Origin: Nocardioides sp. AX2bis | GTDB lineage: Bacteria; Actinomycetota; Actinomycetes; Propionibacteriales; Nocardioidaceae | Length of the DNA: 64,000 nucleotides | NCBI RefSeq assembly: GCF_902506435.1 | Contig: NZ_LR733215.1 | Span: forward strand, 1,929,528 to 1,993,527 | Direction of reading: 5' to 3' | Notes under the pieces: generated by a model | Told to the model about the DNA's origin: nothing | Database searches by the model: none | Seen by the model: only the letters and a program-made list of their open reading frames with translations | Shown here: positions 1-8,530 of the stretch, in pieces | Position numbering within the stretch: the stretch's first letter is position 1 | How the letters are laid out: the number at the start of each line of letters is the position of its first letter | Program-made: the position numbers and the translations under genes

Positions 1-19
1 CCCCACCTGCCCCAGGAAC

Positions 20-69
20 CCCCGCTCGAGCGGGGATTCCCCGGCTGCGCGTGCCTTGCAAGGCGCGCG
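20..69. other. Two adjacent palindromes in the gene-free left edge
   Basis: Bases 1-133 hold no gene I can support. They contain a perfect 16-bp palindrome CCCCGCTCGAGCGGGG (20-35) and a second inverted repeat at 48-69 centred on GCCTTGCAAGGC, with CGCG flanks and one T/G wobble. Both lie downstream of the minus-strand SDR gene ending at 134 and could act as transcription-stop hairpins, but neither has a T-tract. Confidence 0.35.
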
Positions 70-133
70 AACCCCGGGAAACGCCCACCCAGTCGCGGCG
101 CCCACGCCCTGCCCGGCGTGCCCCCCGGGTCGG

Positions 134-2143
134 CTACCAGTGCACGCCGCGGAGCACGCGGGCGAGCATGATCTGCTCGGTCTCCCGCGCGCCGCCCTCG
201 GGCACCGTGCCCTTCGCCGCGGCCGAGTCCGGGAAGACGTGGTAGGCCATGTTGAGCACCCGGAAGGCGGCCTTGGGGGCCACGGTGTGGACGACGGCGC
301 CGGCGTTGCCGAGCAGCGTGTTGATCTCGTGCGGCCGGTCGACGACCGCCCGGATCACCAGGTCGGCGGCCTGGGCGGGGGAGATGGTGGGGAACTTGTC
401 GTAGAGCTTCGTCGGCGCGATCATCGGCGTCCGCACCAGCGGCATGTGGATGCCGGTGAAGGTGACGCCGTCGCCCACCAGCTCGGAGGCGACGACGTTG
501 CTCCAGGCGTCGAGCGCGGCCTTGGAGGCGACGTACGCCGAGAAGCGCGGCGGGGAGGTCTGGACCCCGATCGAGCTGATGTTGACCACGTGCCCGTTGC
601 GCTGGTCGCGCATCGGGGGCAGCAGTCCCATGACCAGCCGGATCGCGCCGAAGTAGTTCAGCTGCATCGTGCGCTCGAAGTCGTGGAACCGGTCCTCCGA
701 CAGGCGCAGCGACCGGCGGATCGAGCGGCCCGCGTTGTTGACGACGACGTCGATCGTGGGGAGGTCCTCCGCGAGCCGGGCGCAGAGCTCGTCGATGGCG
801 TCGAGGTCGGACAGGTCGCACGGGTAGACGTGCGCCGTGCCGCCGCGCAGCTCGATGGCCGCCCGCGTCTGCTCGAGCTTGTCCTTGCCGCGGGCCACCA
901 GGACCGGGATGCCGCCGGCCTGGGCGACCTTGAGCGCGACGACCTGGCCGATCCCGGACGAGGCGCCGGTGATCACGACGTGCTTGCCCTCCAGGGCCGC
1001 GCGCGCCTTCGGGTCGCGGGCGGTGGCGGTGTCGAGGTGCTCCTCCCAGTAGCTCCACAGCAGCGCGGCGTAGGAGTCGAGGTCGGGCACCGCGATCCCG
1101 GAACCGGCGAGCAGCTTCTCGGTGCGGCGGGAGTCGAAGACGGCGGTGAAGGAGGTGTGCGCGAGGACCTCGGCCGGCAGGCCGAGCCGGCCGACGGTCT
1201 GGTCGAGCAGCGCCTGGGCCGGCGCGGTGCGGACGACGGCGTTGAGCAGGGAGGCCGGTCGCAGGGCGCGGGGGAGCAGGGGGCGCGAGGAGACCTTGGC
1301 CAGCCCCGACTCCACCGGGGTGCGGAACGTCGGCGCACCGGCCGCGGTGCCGAAGGCGTTGAACGCGTCGACCACCGGCTGCGGATCGGGGTCGACGAGG
1401 TGGAAGGCCTCGCCGTCGTGGCCGGGCAGGTGGGCGAGATGGTCCATCGCCGCGGCGACGTAGTCGACCGGCACCAGGTTGGTGCGGCCGAGGTCCATCC
1501 CGGCCAGCGGGACCCACGACGGCAGCGCGCCGCGCAGCGCCTTGAGCGCCGGGAAGAAGTAGTACGGCCCGTCGACCTTGTCCATCACGCCGGTCTCGGA
1601 GTGACCGACCACGATCGCGGGGCGGTAGACCCGCCACGGCACCGCGGACTCCTCGCGCACGATCCGCTCGGACTCGTACTTCGTGCGGTGGTACGGCGAG
1701 GGCAGGTGCTGGCCCTCGGCGAACATCGTCTCGTCGAACCGGCCCTGGAAGTCGCCCGCGGCGGCCACCGACGACACCTGGTGGAAGCAGCCCGCGTCCA
1801 GCGCCTCGGCCAGGCCGAGGGCGTGGCGGGTGCCGTCGACGTTGAGCGCCTCGTTGGTCGCCGCGTCCGCGGTCATGTCGTAGATCGCGGCGAGGTGGAA
1901 GACGTGCTCGACCTCGCCGGCGTGCTCGGAGACCCAGGCCGGGTCGACACCGAGCCCCTGCTGCCCGAGGTCGCCCACCACCGGGACGACGCGGTCGCTG
2001 TCCCAGCCGCGTCGCAGCGTGTCGAGACGGCCCCGGGAGCCCTCACGGACCAGGACGAACACGTCGCCCTCGCGGTTCGCGAGCAGCTCGGTGACGAGGT
2101 GACGACCGATGAAGCCTGTGGCGCCGGTCACGAAGTACGACAT
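134..2143 (-). CDS. SDR-SDR fusion, fatty acyl-CoA reductase-like
   Basis: This 669-residue protein joins two Rossmann domains. Residues 1-350 resemble the extended SDR/thioester-reductase fold (TGATGFIGRHLV at the N-terminus, YHRTK as YxxxK). Residues 385-640 form a classical SDR (VITGASSGIG, YVASK). The order and length match mycobacterial AcrA1 (Rv3391), a multifunctional enzyme with acyl-CoA reductase activity, so reduction of a fatty acyl-CoA or related carbonyl lipid with NAD(P)H is the likely role. The substrate cannot be read from sequence. The ATG at 2143 is preceded at 6 bases by a TAGCCT hexamer, which supports this start and a leaderless mRNA. It is transcribed alone, away from sepH, which lies upstream on the same strand. 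Confidence 0.85.
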   Translation of the reverse strand: MSYFVTGATGFIGRHLVTELLANREGDVFVLVREGSRGRLDTLRRGWDSDRVVPVVGDLGQQGLGVDPAWVSEHAGEVEHVFHLAAIYDMTADAATNEALNVDGTRHALGLAEALDAGCFHQVSSVAAAGDFQGRFDETMFAEGQHLPSPYHRTKYESERIVREESAVPWRVYRPAIVVGHSETGVMDKVDGPYYFFPALKALRGALPSWVPLAGMDLGRTNLVPVDYVAAAMDHLAHLPGHDGEAFHLVDPDPQPVVDAFNAFGTAAGAPTFRTPVESGLAKVSSRPLLPRALRPASLLNAVVRTAPAQALLDQTVGRLGLPAEVLAHTSFTAVFDSRRTEKLLAGSGIAVPDLDSYAALLWSYWEEHLDTATARDPKARAALEGKHVVITGASSGIGQVVALKVAQAGGIPVLVARGKDKLEQTRAAIELRGGTAHVYPCDLSDLDAIDELCARLAEDLPTIDVVVNNAGRSIRRSLRLSEDRFHDFERTMQLNYFGAIRLVMGLLPPMRDQRNGHVVNISSIGVQTSPPRFSAYVASKAALDAWSNVVASELVGDGVTFTGIHMPLVRTPMIAPTKLYDKFPTISPAQAADLVIRAVVDRPHEINTLLGNAGAVVHTVAPKAAFRVLNMAYHVFPDSAAAKGTVPEGGARETEQIMLARVLRGVHW

Positions 2144-2149
2144 GGGCGG

Positions 2150-2155
2150 AGGCTA
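2150..2155 (-). promoter_or_regulatory. -10 box TAGCCT of the SDR fusion gene
   Basis: The hexamer lies 6 bases before the ATG at 2143, so transcription would begin at or next to the start codon. No Shine-Dalgarno sequence fits in between. Confidence 0.6.
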
Positions 2156-2168
2156 GCGGGTCACGGGC

Positions 2169-3254
2169 CTACTGGTCGCGGCCGCCGAACATGATCTCGT
2201 CCCAGCTCGGTACGGAGGCGCGGCCGCGCTTCTTGGTCACCGGACGGCGGGGCGGCTCCTCCTCGTCGGGGTCACCTGCCTGGTCGTCCGCACCGGACCC
2301 GTCGACGTCGGCAGCGGGCTCGCCCGGAGCCGGCGGGATCGTCGCCGCGGGGGCCTCGGTCCGGGCGGCGGGCTCGGCCAGTCGCTCCGCTCCGGCGTCG
2401 GTCCCGGCGTCGGTCCCGGCGTCGGTCCCGGCCTCGGGCGCCGTGCCCGTCGCCGGCACGGGGGAGTCGTCCGCGGGGACGGCGGGGGTGGTCGCGGTGT
2501 CGTCGTCGTCGCCGAGGACCGGCTTGGCGGGGGCGGGACCCGAGACCAGCTCGATCGCGTCGTCCCCGAGCGGCAGCTCGTCCTCGGCCGGCCCGGAGGC
2601 GCGGCGTCGGGCGCGTGCGGCGCTGAGGTCGTCGCCGGACGGCCGGGAGCCGGAGGTCGAGGAGGCGGTGGGGACCACGACCTGCTCACCGACCAGCCAG
2701 CGGGCGTCGTCGTCGTCCAGGGTGACGTAGGAGCCCGGGGCGTCGAAGGTGAACGAGGCGACGCCCTCGCGCCGGGCGGTGCGGTAGGTGCCGGTCAGCG
2801 TCCACCGGCCGTCCTCGCGCCGCCACGCGTCCCACTCCACCGCGGAGGGGTCGACCTGCTGGGTGCGCAGGTGGGCGGCGACCGCCTCGCCCAGGGTGCG
2901 GGCACCACCGGTCGACTCCCCGCCGCGGCGCAGGGACGACTTCTGGGCGCGCTCGGCGATGTGCTGCCGCTCGGCGACGACCGGGCCGGCGAAGGCCATG
3001 ATCTTGTCGACCGAGGTCTGGGCGGCCTCGGCCACCGCCTCGGGTGACTCCCCGGCCCGGATCCGGGCCTGGATGTCGCGGGGACGCAGGGTTGACTCCA
3101 TGGTGATCTCCAACTGGCCGAGGCGTGAGGTCTCTCCGCGCAAGGCGGCTCGCAGGCGTCCGTCGAGGGCGAGGGTGAACTCGTCCCCGGCGTCGTCGAC
3201 GAGCAGCAGGCGGGTCCGGTCGTCGCTCATGCCGACCAGGGTCAGCTGCGGCAC
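2169..3254 (-). CDS. sepH: SepH, FtsZ-binding cell-division protein (DUF3071)
   Basis: SepH is an actinobacterial protein that binds FtsZ and promotes filament assembly. Residues 1 to about 170 form the conserved DUF3071 domain with a helix-turn-helix (LRPRDIQARIRAGESPEAVA). A long Ala/Pro/Asp-rich disordered linker follows, including TDAGTDAGTDAG, then the conserved C-terminal patch RASVPSWDEIMFGG. I place the start at GTG 3254 (361 residues, beginning MPQLTLVG) rather than GTG 3263. The purine-rich GGAAGG lies 8 bases before 3254 but abuts 3263, and homologues begin at the MPxL sequence. It is a single gene, divergent from ferrochelatase. Confidence 0.93.
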   Translation of the reverse strand: MPQLTLVGMSDDRTRLLLVDDAGDEFTLALDGRLRAALRGETSRLGQLEITMESTLRPRDIQARIRAGESPEAVAEAAQTSVDKIMAFAGPVVAERQHIAERAQKSSLRRGGESTGGARTLGEAVAAHLRTQQVDPSAVEWDAWRREDGRWTLTGTYRTARREGVASFTFDAPGSYVTLDDDDARWLVGEQVVVPTASSTSGSRPSGDDLSAARARRRASGPAEDELPLGDDAIELVSGPAPAKPVLGDDDDTATTPAVPADDSPVPATGTAPEAGTDAGTDAGTDAGAERLAEPAARTEAPAATIPPAPGEPAADVDGSGADDQAGDPDEEEPPRRPVTKKRGRASVPSWDEIMFGGRDQ

Positions 3255-3383
3255 GCGTCCCACCTTCCCCGCCGGGCGTGGTGCCCGGCGCCTGCTCGTC
3301 GTGGTCCCACGGTCCGCCGAGCCTACGCCAGCGCGGGGCCGTTCTCCTCACGACGCGACCGGACGGGTGGCGGCGACGCTGCC

Positions 3384-3389
3384 TAGGAT
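3384..3389 (+). promoter_or_regulatory. -10 box TAGGAT of ferrochelatase gene
   Basis: TAGGAT is followed by CGGGAC and then the GTG at 3396, a leaderless layout. Confidence 0.6.
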
Positions 3390-3395
3390 CGGGAC

Positions 3396-4571
3396 GTGAC
3401 CAGCAACGACATCGCCACCAGCACCGCCACGCCCGCAGCGCTCCCCGTCGAGCGGCAGGTGACGGACGTCGCGCCGTACGACGCGGTCCTGCTGGTCTCC
3501 TTCGGCGGCCCCGAGGGGCCCGACGACGTGCTCCCGTTCCTGGAGAACGTGACCCGCGGCCGCGGGATCCCGCGCGAGCGGCTGGTCGAGGTGGGGGAGC
3601 ACTACTACGCCTTCGGCGGCCGCTCGCCCATCAACGACCAGAACCGGGCCTTCCTCGACGCGCTGCGCGTCGACCTCGACGAGGCCGGCATCGACCTGCC
3701 GGTCTACTGGGGCAACCGCAACTGGGACCCCTACCTGACCGACGCCCTCGCGCAGATGGCCGCCGACGGCGTGACCCGGGCGGCCTGCTTCGTCACCAGC
3801 GCCTACTCCTCGTGGTCGGGCTGCCGGCAGTACCGCGAGAACCTGTACGACGCGGTGGAGGACGTCGACGGTCGGTCCGGCCCCGCCGCGCCGCGCCTGG
3901 ACAAGCTGCGGCACTACTTCAACCACCCCGGGTTCGTCGACCCCGTCGTCGACGCGACCCTGGCCGCGCTGGCCGACCTGCCCGAGGACGTCCGCGACGA
4001 CGCCCGGATCCTCTTCGTCACCCACTCGATCCCCGACTCGATGAACGCGTCCTCCGGCCCGCCCGAGCAGGGCGGGGGGGCCTACGTGGCCCAGCACCTC
4101 GACGTGGCCGGGGTGGTCGCGGGCCGCGTGGGCGAGGTGACCGGCGTGGAGCGCCGGCACGAGCTGGTCTTCTGCTCCCGCTCCGGGCCACCGCAGATGC
4201 CGTGGCTCGAGCCCGACGTCAACGACCGGATGCGGGAGCTGGTCGCTGCGGGGGAGGCGCCGGCGGTGGTGCTGGTGCCGGTCGGCTTCGTCTCCGACCA
4301 CATGGAGGTCATCTACGACCTCGACACCGAGGCCCGCGAGACCGCCGACGAGCTCGGCCTGCCGATGCGCCGCGCCGGGACCGCCGGGACCGACCCGCGG
4401 TTCGTCGCCGTCGTCCGCGACCTGCTCACCGAGCGCGCCGCCGTCGAGCGGGGCGAGGACGTCGCCCGGTCGTCGGTGGGCGGGACCGGCCCGATGTGGG
4501 ACGTCTGCCCCGCGCAGTGCTGTGCGAACGGCAAGGGTCCGCGACCGGCGCTCTGCGGGCGCGACGCGTGA
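3396..4571 (+). CDS. hemH: Ferrochelatase, [2Fe-2S] actinobacterial type
   Basis: The enzyme inserts Fe2+ into a porphyrin near the end of heme synthesis. In actinobacteria the physiological substrate is coproporphyrin III, so cpfC is the alternative name. The 391-residue protein shows the N-terminal [20 protein letters not shown] signature, the active-site HSIP motif (H210), and [15 protein letters not shown] around residues 297-310. Cys143 (SGCRQY) and the C-terminal cluster C371, C375, C376 and C387 fit the [2Fe-2S] ligands known in mycobacterial ferrochelatase. It overlaps the next gene by GTGA, so the two are translated together. No other heme genes are in the window. Confidence 0.95.
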   Translation: MTSNDIATSTATPAALPVERQVTDVAPYDAVLLVSFGGPEGPDDVLPFLENVTRGRGIPRERLVEVGEHYYAFGGRSPINDQNRAFLDALRVDLDEAGIDLPVYWGNRNWDPYLTDALAQMAADGVTRAACFVTSAYSSWSGCRQYRENLYDAVEDVDGRSGPAAPRLDKLRHYFNHPGFVDPVVDATLAALADLPEDVRDDARILFVTHSIPDSMNASSGPPEQGGGAYVAQHLDVAGVVAGRVGEVTGVERRHELVFCSRSGPPQMPWLEPDVNDRMRELVAAGEAPAVVLVPVGFVSDHMEVIYDLDTEARETADELGLPMRRAGTAGTDPRFVAVVRDLLTERAAVERGEDVARSSVGGTGPMWDVCPAQCCANGKGPRPALCGRDA

Positions 4572-5434
4572 GCCCCGTCGAGGTCGGCGCGCTGGCCGAC
4601 CTCGCCCTGAACGTCGCCCGTGAGGCGGCCGCGCTGGTCCGCGACCGCTCGGAGGGGGTCACCGTCGCCGCCACCAAGAGCAGCGACGTCGACCCCGTCA
4701 CCGAGGTCGACCGTGCCTGCGAGGAGCTGGTCCGCCTGCGTCTGGCGCAGGCCCGCCCCGACGACGCGGTCCTCGGCGAGGAGGGCGACGACCTCGCGGG
4801 CACCAGCGGGGTCCGGTGGATCGTCGACCCCATCGACGGCACGGTGAACTTCCTCTACGGGCTCCCGCAGCACGCCGTGAGCATCGCGGCGGAGGTCACC
4901 GACGACACGGGCACCGCGACCGTGGTGGCCGGCGTGGTCCTCGAGGTGCCGACGGGCACGGAGTACGTCGCTCGTCCCGACGCGGACGGCGTCGTCCGGG
5001 CCACCTGCGACGGCCGCCCGCTGCGCGTCCGTCCCCGGGCGCCGCTGTCGCAGCGGCTGATCGGCACCGGGTTCTCCTACGACGCCGCGCTGCGGGCGCA
5101 GCAGGGCGCGGCGCTCGCCGCGCTGCTGCCACGGGTGCGCGACGTGCGCCGCCTGGGCTCGTGCGCGCTGGACCTGTGCCTGGTGGCCCGGGGCGGCCTC
5201 GACGGCTACCTGGAGGAGGGCACCCGGCTCTGGGACCACGCGGCCGCCGGCCTGGTGGCGCGCGCCGCGGGCGCGCGCTTCGAGATCACGACCGGTGTCG
5301 GTGGGCGCGAGCTCGTGGTGTGCGGGCCCGACGACGGCTTCGAGGAGCTGTGGGACGCGGTCCACGAGGCCGGGTTCGCCGCGGCCGGGGCGGCTCCTGG
5401 CCTGGTCGGGCCGGCCGCGAAGGCCGGGGAATAG
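4568..5434 (+). CDS. suhB: Inositol monophosphatase family protein (SuhB-like)
   Basis: This is a 288-residue Mg2+-dependent sugar/inositol phosphatase. Motif [10 protein letters not shown], supplies metal ligands near residue 88. LGEEGDD gives the upstream Glu ligands, and motif B is [15 protein letters not shown] near residue 220. The family hydrolyses myo-inositol 1-phosphate and related phosphates (histidinol-phosphate in some members), so the exact substrate is uncertain. GTG 4568 overlaps the hemH stop codon. In M. tuberculosis the equivalent gene (Rv2701c) borders the same DUF4193/dut block, which supports the suhB assignment. Confidence 0.85.
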   Translation: MSPVEVGALADLALNVAREAAALVRDRSEGVTVAATKSSDVDPVTEVDRACEELVRLRLAQARPDDAVLGEEGDDLAGTSGVRWIVDPIDGTVNFLYGLPQHAVSIAAEVTDDTGTATVVAGVVLEVPTGTEYVARPDADGVVRATCDGRPLRVRPRAPLSQRLIGTGFSYDAALRAQQGAALAALLPRVRDVRRLGSCALDLCLVARGGLDGYLEEGTRLWDHAAAGLVARAAGARFEITTGVGGRELVVCGPDDGFEELWDAVHEAGFAAAGAAPGLVGPAAKAGE

Positions 5435-5603
5435 CCGTGGGGCGGGGGGCGTTGACCGCTCACTGCCGCCCGCGGCGCGTGCGCCGCGCCACCTCCGTGG
5501 TGACCACCTGTCGACCCCCTGGACCGTGGGGTGGGGTGATGGTGCACAATCTGCCCCGCTAGAGGGGGCGAGCAGACATCTCGAAGGGAGTGAGTGAGGG
5601 CAC
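5435..5603 (+). promoter_or_regulatory. Upstream region of the DUF4193 gene
   Basis: A 169-bp gap holds the promoter for the DUF4193 gene. GTGCACAAT around 5541-5550 is a possible -10 region with TGGACC about 17 bases upstream. Two purine tracts follow, AAGGGAG (5583-5589) and GAGGG just before ATG 5604, either able to serve as ribosome binding site. Unlike many genes here, this one has an untranslated leader. Confidence 0.35.
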
Positions 5604-5894
5604 ATGGCGACCGACTACGACGCACCGCGCAAGAACGAGGAAGACCAGTCCGAGGAGAGCATCGAAGAGCTCAAGGCGCGACGGCACGACAAGAACTCGG
5701 GCAAGGTCGACGAGGACGAGGCGGAGGCAGCCGAGTCCTTCGAGCTGCCCGGCGCGGATCTCTCGCACGAGGAGCTGGCCGTCGAGGTCAAGCCCAAGCA
5801 GGACGACGAGTTCACCTGCATGAGCTGCTTCCTGGTGCACCACCGCAGCCAGCTGGCGGACGAGAAGAAGATGATCTGCCACGACTGCGCCTGA
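5604..5894 (+). CDS. DUF4193 protein, small zinc-ribbon-like
   Basis: The 96-residue acidic protein begins MATDYDAPRKNEEDQSEES. A charged, probably flexible first half is followed by a C-terminal four-cysteine module: CMSC, then CHDC after about 25 residues. That arrangement suggests bound zinc. DUF4193 is almost universal in actinobacteria (Rv2699c in M. tuberculosis) and its function is unknown to me. It has its own leader with a ribosome binding site and is followed by a strong terminator, implying a monocistronic and probably abundant transcript. Confidence 0.93.
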   Translation: MATDYDAPRKNEEDQSEESIEELKARRHDKNSGKVDEDEAEAAESFELPGADLSHEELAVEVKPKQDDEFTCMSCFLVHHRSQLADEKKMICHDCA

Positions 5895-5911
5895 CCTGCA
5901 GACGTAGGCGA

Positions 5912-5946
5912 ACGGCCCCGGCCCCCTTCAGGGGGACCGGGGCCGT
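5912..5946. terminator. Bidirectional terminator hairpin
   Basis: ACGGCCCCGG (5912-5921) pairs with CCGGGGCCGT (5937-5946). Inside, CCCCC pairs with GGGGG around a TTCA loop, leaving one bulged A. The 15-bp GC stem separates the convergent DUF4193 and DUF4235 genes. There is no T-tract, which is usual for high-GC actinobacterial terminators. Confidence 0.8.
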
Positions 5947-5962
5947 CGTGCGTCCGGGTCGG

Positions 5963-6280
5963 TCAGCTGGCGGGGGTGGGCGCGTCCTCGTCGAAGCGGT
6001 CGGCACCCAGGCCCGGGGGCATGTGGCCGGTCGAGCGGGCGTAGTAGTTGGCCGCCTTCCGCGTCGCGAGCATGCGCGCGATCTGGATCAGCGTCCCGCT
6101 CAGGGCCGCCCAGGCCACCGCCTCCCAGATGTCGACGTCGGGGTCGGCGGGGTTGGCCGGCGGCTGCTTGCCGGTGGCCTTCAGCCAGGTCGTGTTGAGG
6201 CCCTTCTTCGCCACGGTGGCGGCGCCGAGCGCCGCTGCCAGGGAGAAGACGGACCAGATCTTGGAGCTCTCCGATGCCAT
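5963..6280 (-). CDS. DUF4235 small membrane protein
   Basis: This 105-residue protein has two hydrophobic segments: residues 8-25 (VFSLAAALGAATVAKKG) and 52-70 (AVAWAALSGTLIQIARMLA). A short Pro-rich loop lies between them, and the tail contains RKAANYYARSTGHMP. It matches the DUF4235 family of small actinobacterial membrane proteins with no assigned role. ATG 6280 is preceded by TAGCCT at 7 bases, so the gene is probably transcribed without a leader. It ends against the shared terminator. Confidence 0.88.
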   Translation of the reverse strand: MASESSKIWSVFSLAAALGAATVAKKGLNTTWLKATGKQPPANPADPDVDIWEAVAWAALSGTLIQIARMLATRKAANYYARSTGHMPPGLGADRFDEDAPTPAS

Positions 6281-6287
6281 GGACGTC

Positions 6288-6293
6288 AGGCTA
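6288..6293 (-). promoter_or_regulatory. -10 box TAGCCT of DUF4235 gene
   Basis: The minus-strand TAGCCT lies 7 bases before ATG 6280. Confidence 0.55.
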
Positions 6294-6348
6294 TCGAGCC
6301 CGTTCGGGGCGCAGGCACCCCCCGCGGGGCGGCACGGCCGGCGGGTGG

Positions 6349-6852
6349 TCAGGCGTCGGTGGTGCGGGCCACCAGCGCGCGCAGCGCCGCGGCGAGCCGA
6401 GCGGGGTGGCGGGTGCTGACCAGCCAGTACGGCGCGGGGTCACGCGGGTCGAGCACCTCCACGCGGACCGCGCGCTTGCGGTACGGGCGCAGCAGCAGGT
6501 AGGCACGGGCGTCGGCGTCCCGGCCGGCCACCAGGCGCGCCTCCTCGGCGTCCAGCTCGTCCACCCGACCGAGGTGGTGACCCGCGATCGAGGCGCGACC
6601 GGCCCGGAAGGTGGAGTCGTCGACCCGGACGACCGCGGAGCCGTAGGCCACCAGCAGGCCCGCCAGCAGGGCCAGGCAGAGGCCGGCGACCCCGAAGGCC
6701 ACCAGGGCGGGGGTGGCCACGACCAGGGCCAGCCACAGGGAGGCGACCAGCATGGTGCCCTGGACCCACCACCGCAGCGGCACGCCCAGGCGCTCGTCGT
6801 GCCCCGCGGCGCCGTCGGGGCGCTGGGTGGGCGTGGGCGAGTGCGCGGTCAC
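6349..6852 (-). CDS. DUF3093 membrane protein
   Basis: The 167-residue protein has a polar N-terminus, two close membrane spans at about residues 28-65 (TMLVASLWLALVVATPALV, then VAGLCLALLAGLLVAYG), and a soluble C-terminal domain with YLLLRPYRKRAVRVEVLDP and DPAPYWLVSTRHP. This is the DUF3093 pattern (Rv2698). The start is GTG 6852 rather than the longer frame, which would run back through dut on the other strand. It diverges from dut across a 60-bp gap, exactly as in M. tuberculosis. Function unknown. Confidence 0.82.
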   Translation of the reverse strand: MTAHSPTPTQRPDGAAGHDERLGVPLRWWVQGTMLVASLWLALVVATPALVAFGVAGLCLALLAGLLVAYGSAVVRVDDSTFRAGRASIAGHHLGRVDELDAEEARLVAGRDADARAYLLLRPYRKRAVRVEVLDPRDPAPYWLVSTRHPARLAAALRALVARTTDA

Positions 6853-6900
6853 GTCCCCAGGGTCCCACCCCGGGCCAGGCGCGGCACGCAGACCCCCGGC

Positions 6901-6906
6901 TAGCCT
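6901..6906 (+). promoter_or_regulatory. -10 box TAGCCT of dut
   Basis: TAGCCT, six bases (CCCGCC), then GTG 6913; a leaderless arrangement in the 60-bp divergent gap. Confidence 0.6.
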
Positions 6907-6912
6907 CCCGCC

Positions 6913-7425
6913 GTGAGCGACGACCACCACACCGACCCCGACGGGCACCCCGGCGCCGACCTGGAGATCGCCCTGGTGCGCCTGGACCCCGACCTCCCGC
7001 TGCCGTCGTACGCCCGACCCGGGGACGCGGGCGCCGACCTGTGCACCGCCGTCGACGTCGAGCTCGGCCCGCACGAGCGGGCTCTCGTCCCCACCGGGGT
7101 CGCCCTGGCGCTCCCGCCGGGGTACGTCGGGCTCGTGCACCCGCGCTCGGGCCTGGCCGCGCGGCACGGGTTGTCGGTGCTGAACACGCCTGGGACGATC
7201 GACGCGGGCTACCGGGGCGAGATCAGCGTGCTGCTGGTCAACCACGACCCCGTCACGTCCCTGCGGCTGCGTCGGGGCGACCGGATCGCCCAGCTGGTCG
7301 TCCAGCGTCACGAGCGGGCGCGGTTCGTGGAGGTCGACCGCCTGCCGGACTCCGAGCGCGGCAGCGGAGGCTACGGTTCTACCGGGGGCTACGACCCCGC
7401 GTCGCGAGGAGGAGAAGAGCAGTGA
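6913..7425 (+). CDS. dut: dUTP diphosphatase (dUTPase)
   Basis: dUTPase hydrolyses dUTP to dUMP and PPi, limiting uracil in DNA and feeding thymidylate synthesis. All five trimeric-dUTPase motifs are present in order: DAGADL (1), PRSGLA (2), [11 protein letters not shown] (3, uracil-binding hairpin), RGDRIAQLV (4) and the glycine-rich [10 protein letters not shown] tail (5). The 170 residues include a short acidic N-terminal extension. It starts the operon dut-DUF3710-OB-fold-DUF3159, in which each junction is a GTGA overlap. Confidence 0.97.
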   Translation: MSDDHHTDPDGHPGADLEIALVRLDPDLPLPSYARPGDAGADLCTAVDVELGPHERALVPTGVALALPPGYVGLVHPRSGLAARHGLSVLNTPGTIDAGYRGEISVLLVNHDPVTSLRLRRGDRIAQLVVQRHERARFVEVDRLPDSERGSGGYGSTGGYDPASRGGEEQ

Positions 7426-8168
7426 GGTTCCGCCGCAAGTCCACCACCGACGATGGTGACCAGGGGGTCGAGGACGCCGCCTCGGTCGAGCGCGACCCGG
7501 GTCCCTGGGACGTCGACGACCTCGGAGACGACGGGACCGAGCGGGTCGACCTCGGCTCGCTGCTCCTCCAGGGTGAGCCCGGCCGCGACCTCCGGCTCCA
7601 GGTCGACGAGGCCTCGGGCGACGTCCAGTCGGTCGTGCTGGCCGGGAACGACGGGGCGCTCGACGTCCGCGCGTTCGCGGCCTCGCGCCACGGCGACCTG
7701 TGGTCCGAGGTACGGCCGCGGATCGCCGCCGACATGGCCCGCCGCGGTGGCACCGCCACCGAGCAGGAGGGCCGGTTCGGCCCCGAGCTGGCCTGCGAGG
7801 TGCGCGTACGCACCCCCGACGGCGCCGTCGGCGTGCAGCAGTCCCGCGTGGTCGGCATCAACGGGCCCCGCTGGATGCTGCGCGCGACCTTCATCGGTCG
7901 CCCCGCCGTCGACGCCGAGGCCGCCGTGGCCTGGGAGGAGGTCCTCGAGCGCGTCGTGGTGCGCCGCGGGCAGAACCCGGTCCCGCCCGGTGAGCCGCTC
8001 CCGATCAAGCTGCCGGAGAACGCCCGCCGCGTCGAGCGGCCCCCGGCCGACCCCAAGCGGGCGCTGGCCCAGGAGCAGCCCGTCGACCAGCCCGTCGACC
8101 AGGCCGTCGACCAGCCCGTCGACCCTGCTCCGCAGGGCACCGACCCCGACGGGGACCCCCGGTCGTGA
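7422..8168 (+). CDS. DUF3710 protein
   Basis: This 248-residue soluble protein matches DUF3710 (Rv2696c family), function unknown. The N-terminus is basic then very acidic ([14 protein letters not shown]). The central part (residues 40-190) contains [13 protein letters not shown] and [21 protein letters not shown], the family's most conserved stretch. The C-terminus ends in a short repeat, [16 protein letters not shown], built from a 12-bp DNA unit and probably disordered. GTG 7422 overlaps the dut stop and follows a good AGGAGG (7409-7414). Its place between dut and the OB-fold gene is conserved in actinobacteria. Confidence 0.88.
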   Translation: MRFRRKSTTDDGDQGVEDAASVERDPGPWDVDDLGDDGTERVDLGSLLLQGEPGRDLRLQVDEASGDVQSVVLAGNDGALDVRAFAASRHGDLWSEVRPRIAADMARRGGTATEQEGRFGPELACEVRVRTPDGAVGVQQSRVVGINGPRWMLRATFIGRPAVDAEAAVAWEEVLERVVVRRGQNPVPPGEPLPIKLPENARRVERPPADPKRALAQEQPVDQPVDQAVDQPVDPAPQGTDPDGDPRS

Positions 8169-8530
8169 GGTCGCTGCGGCGCTCCCGCGACGTCGAGCGT
8201 CCCGGTCGCCGCGGGAACGACGACGACCGTCAGCCCGGTGAGGGGCCGCCGGCGGTGGAGGTCCCGGTCCAGCGGATCGGCGACGCCCCCGACCGGGTCC
8301 CGGTGTGCCTGGAGGGCAACCTGCGGATGATCACCCTGCGACCGCGCGGCGGCGTGCCGGCCCTGGAGGCCGAGCTGGCCGACGGCACGGGCTCGCTCAT
8401 CGTGGTCTGGCTGGGTCGCCGTCACATCACCGGCGTCCACGCGGGTCGCTCGATGCGCGTGCAGGGCCGGATCGGGCAGCACGGCGGCGTGCGCACGATG
8501 TTCAACCCCCGCTACGAGCTGCTGCCGTGA
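8165..8530 (+). CDS. OB-fold nucleic-acid-binding protein
   Basis: The 121-residue protein has a basic N-terminus and an OB-fold from about residue 35. VCLEGNLRMITLRP, PALEAELADGTGSLIVVWLG, RRHITGVHAGRSMRVQGRIG and NPRYELL correspond to the five strands of a single-stranded nucleic-acid-binding barrel like that in RecG or tRNA-binding proteins. It corresponds to Rv2694c. The GTG at 8165 overlaps the DUF3710 stop. The partner nucleic acid is unknown; co-expression with dut hints at nucleotide or DNA maintenance, but that is inference. Confidence 0.85.
   Translation: MRSLRRSRDVERPGRRGNDDDRQPGEGPPAVEVPVQRIGDAPDRVPVCLEGNLRMITLRPRGGVPALEAELADGTGSLIVVWLGRRHITGVHAGRSMRVQGRIGQHGGVRTMFNPRYELLP

Noticed and set aside
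1..133. tRNA or tmRNA end
   Set aside because: Only short palindromes are present; no cloverleaf arms or CCA-type end could be aligned.
3278..4567. N-terminal extension of the inositol phosphatase reading through hemH
   Set aside because: The extension is an Arg-rich shadow of hemH; GTG 4568 gives a normal family length and a GTGA overlap.
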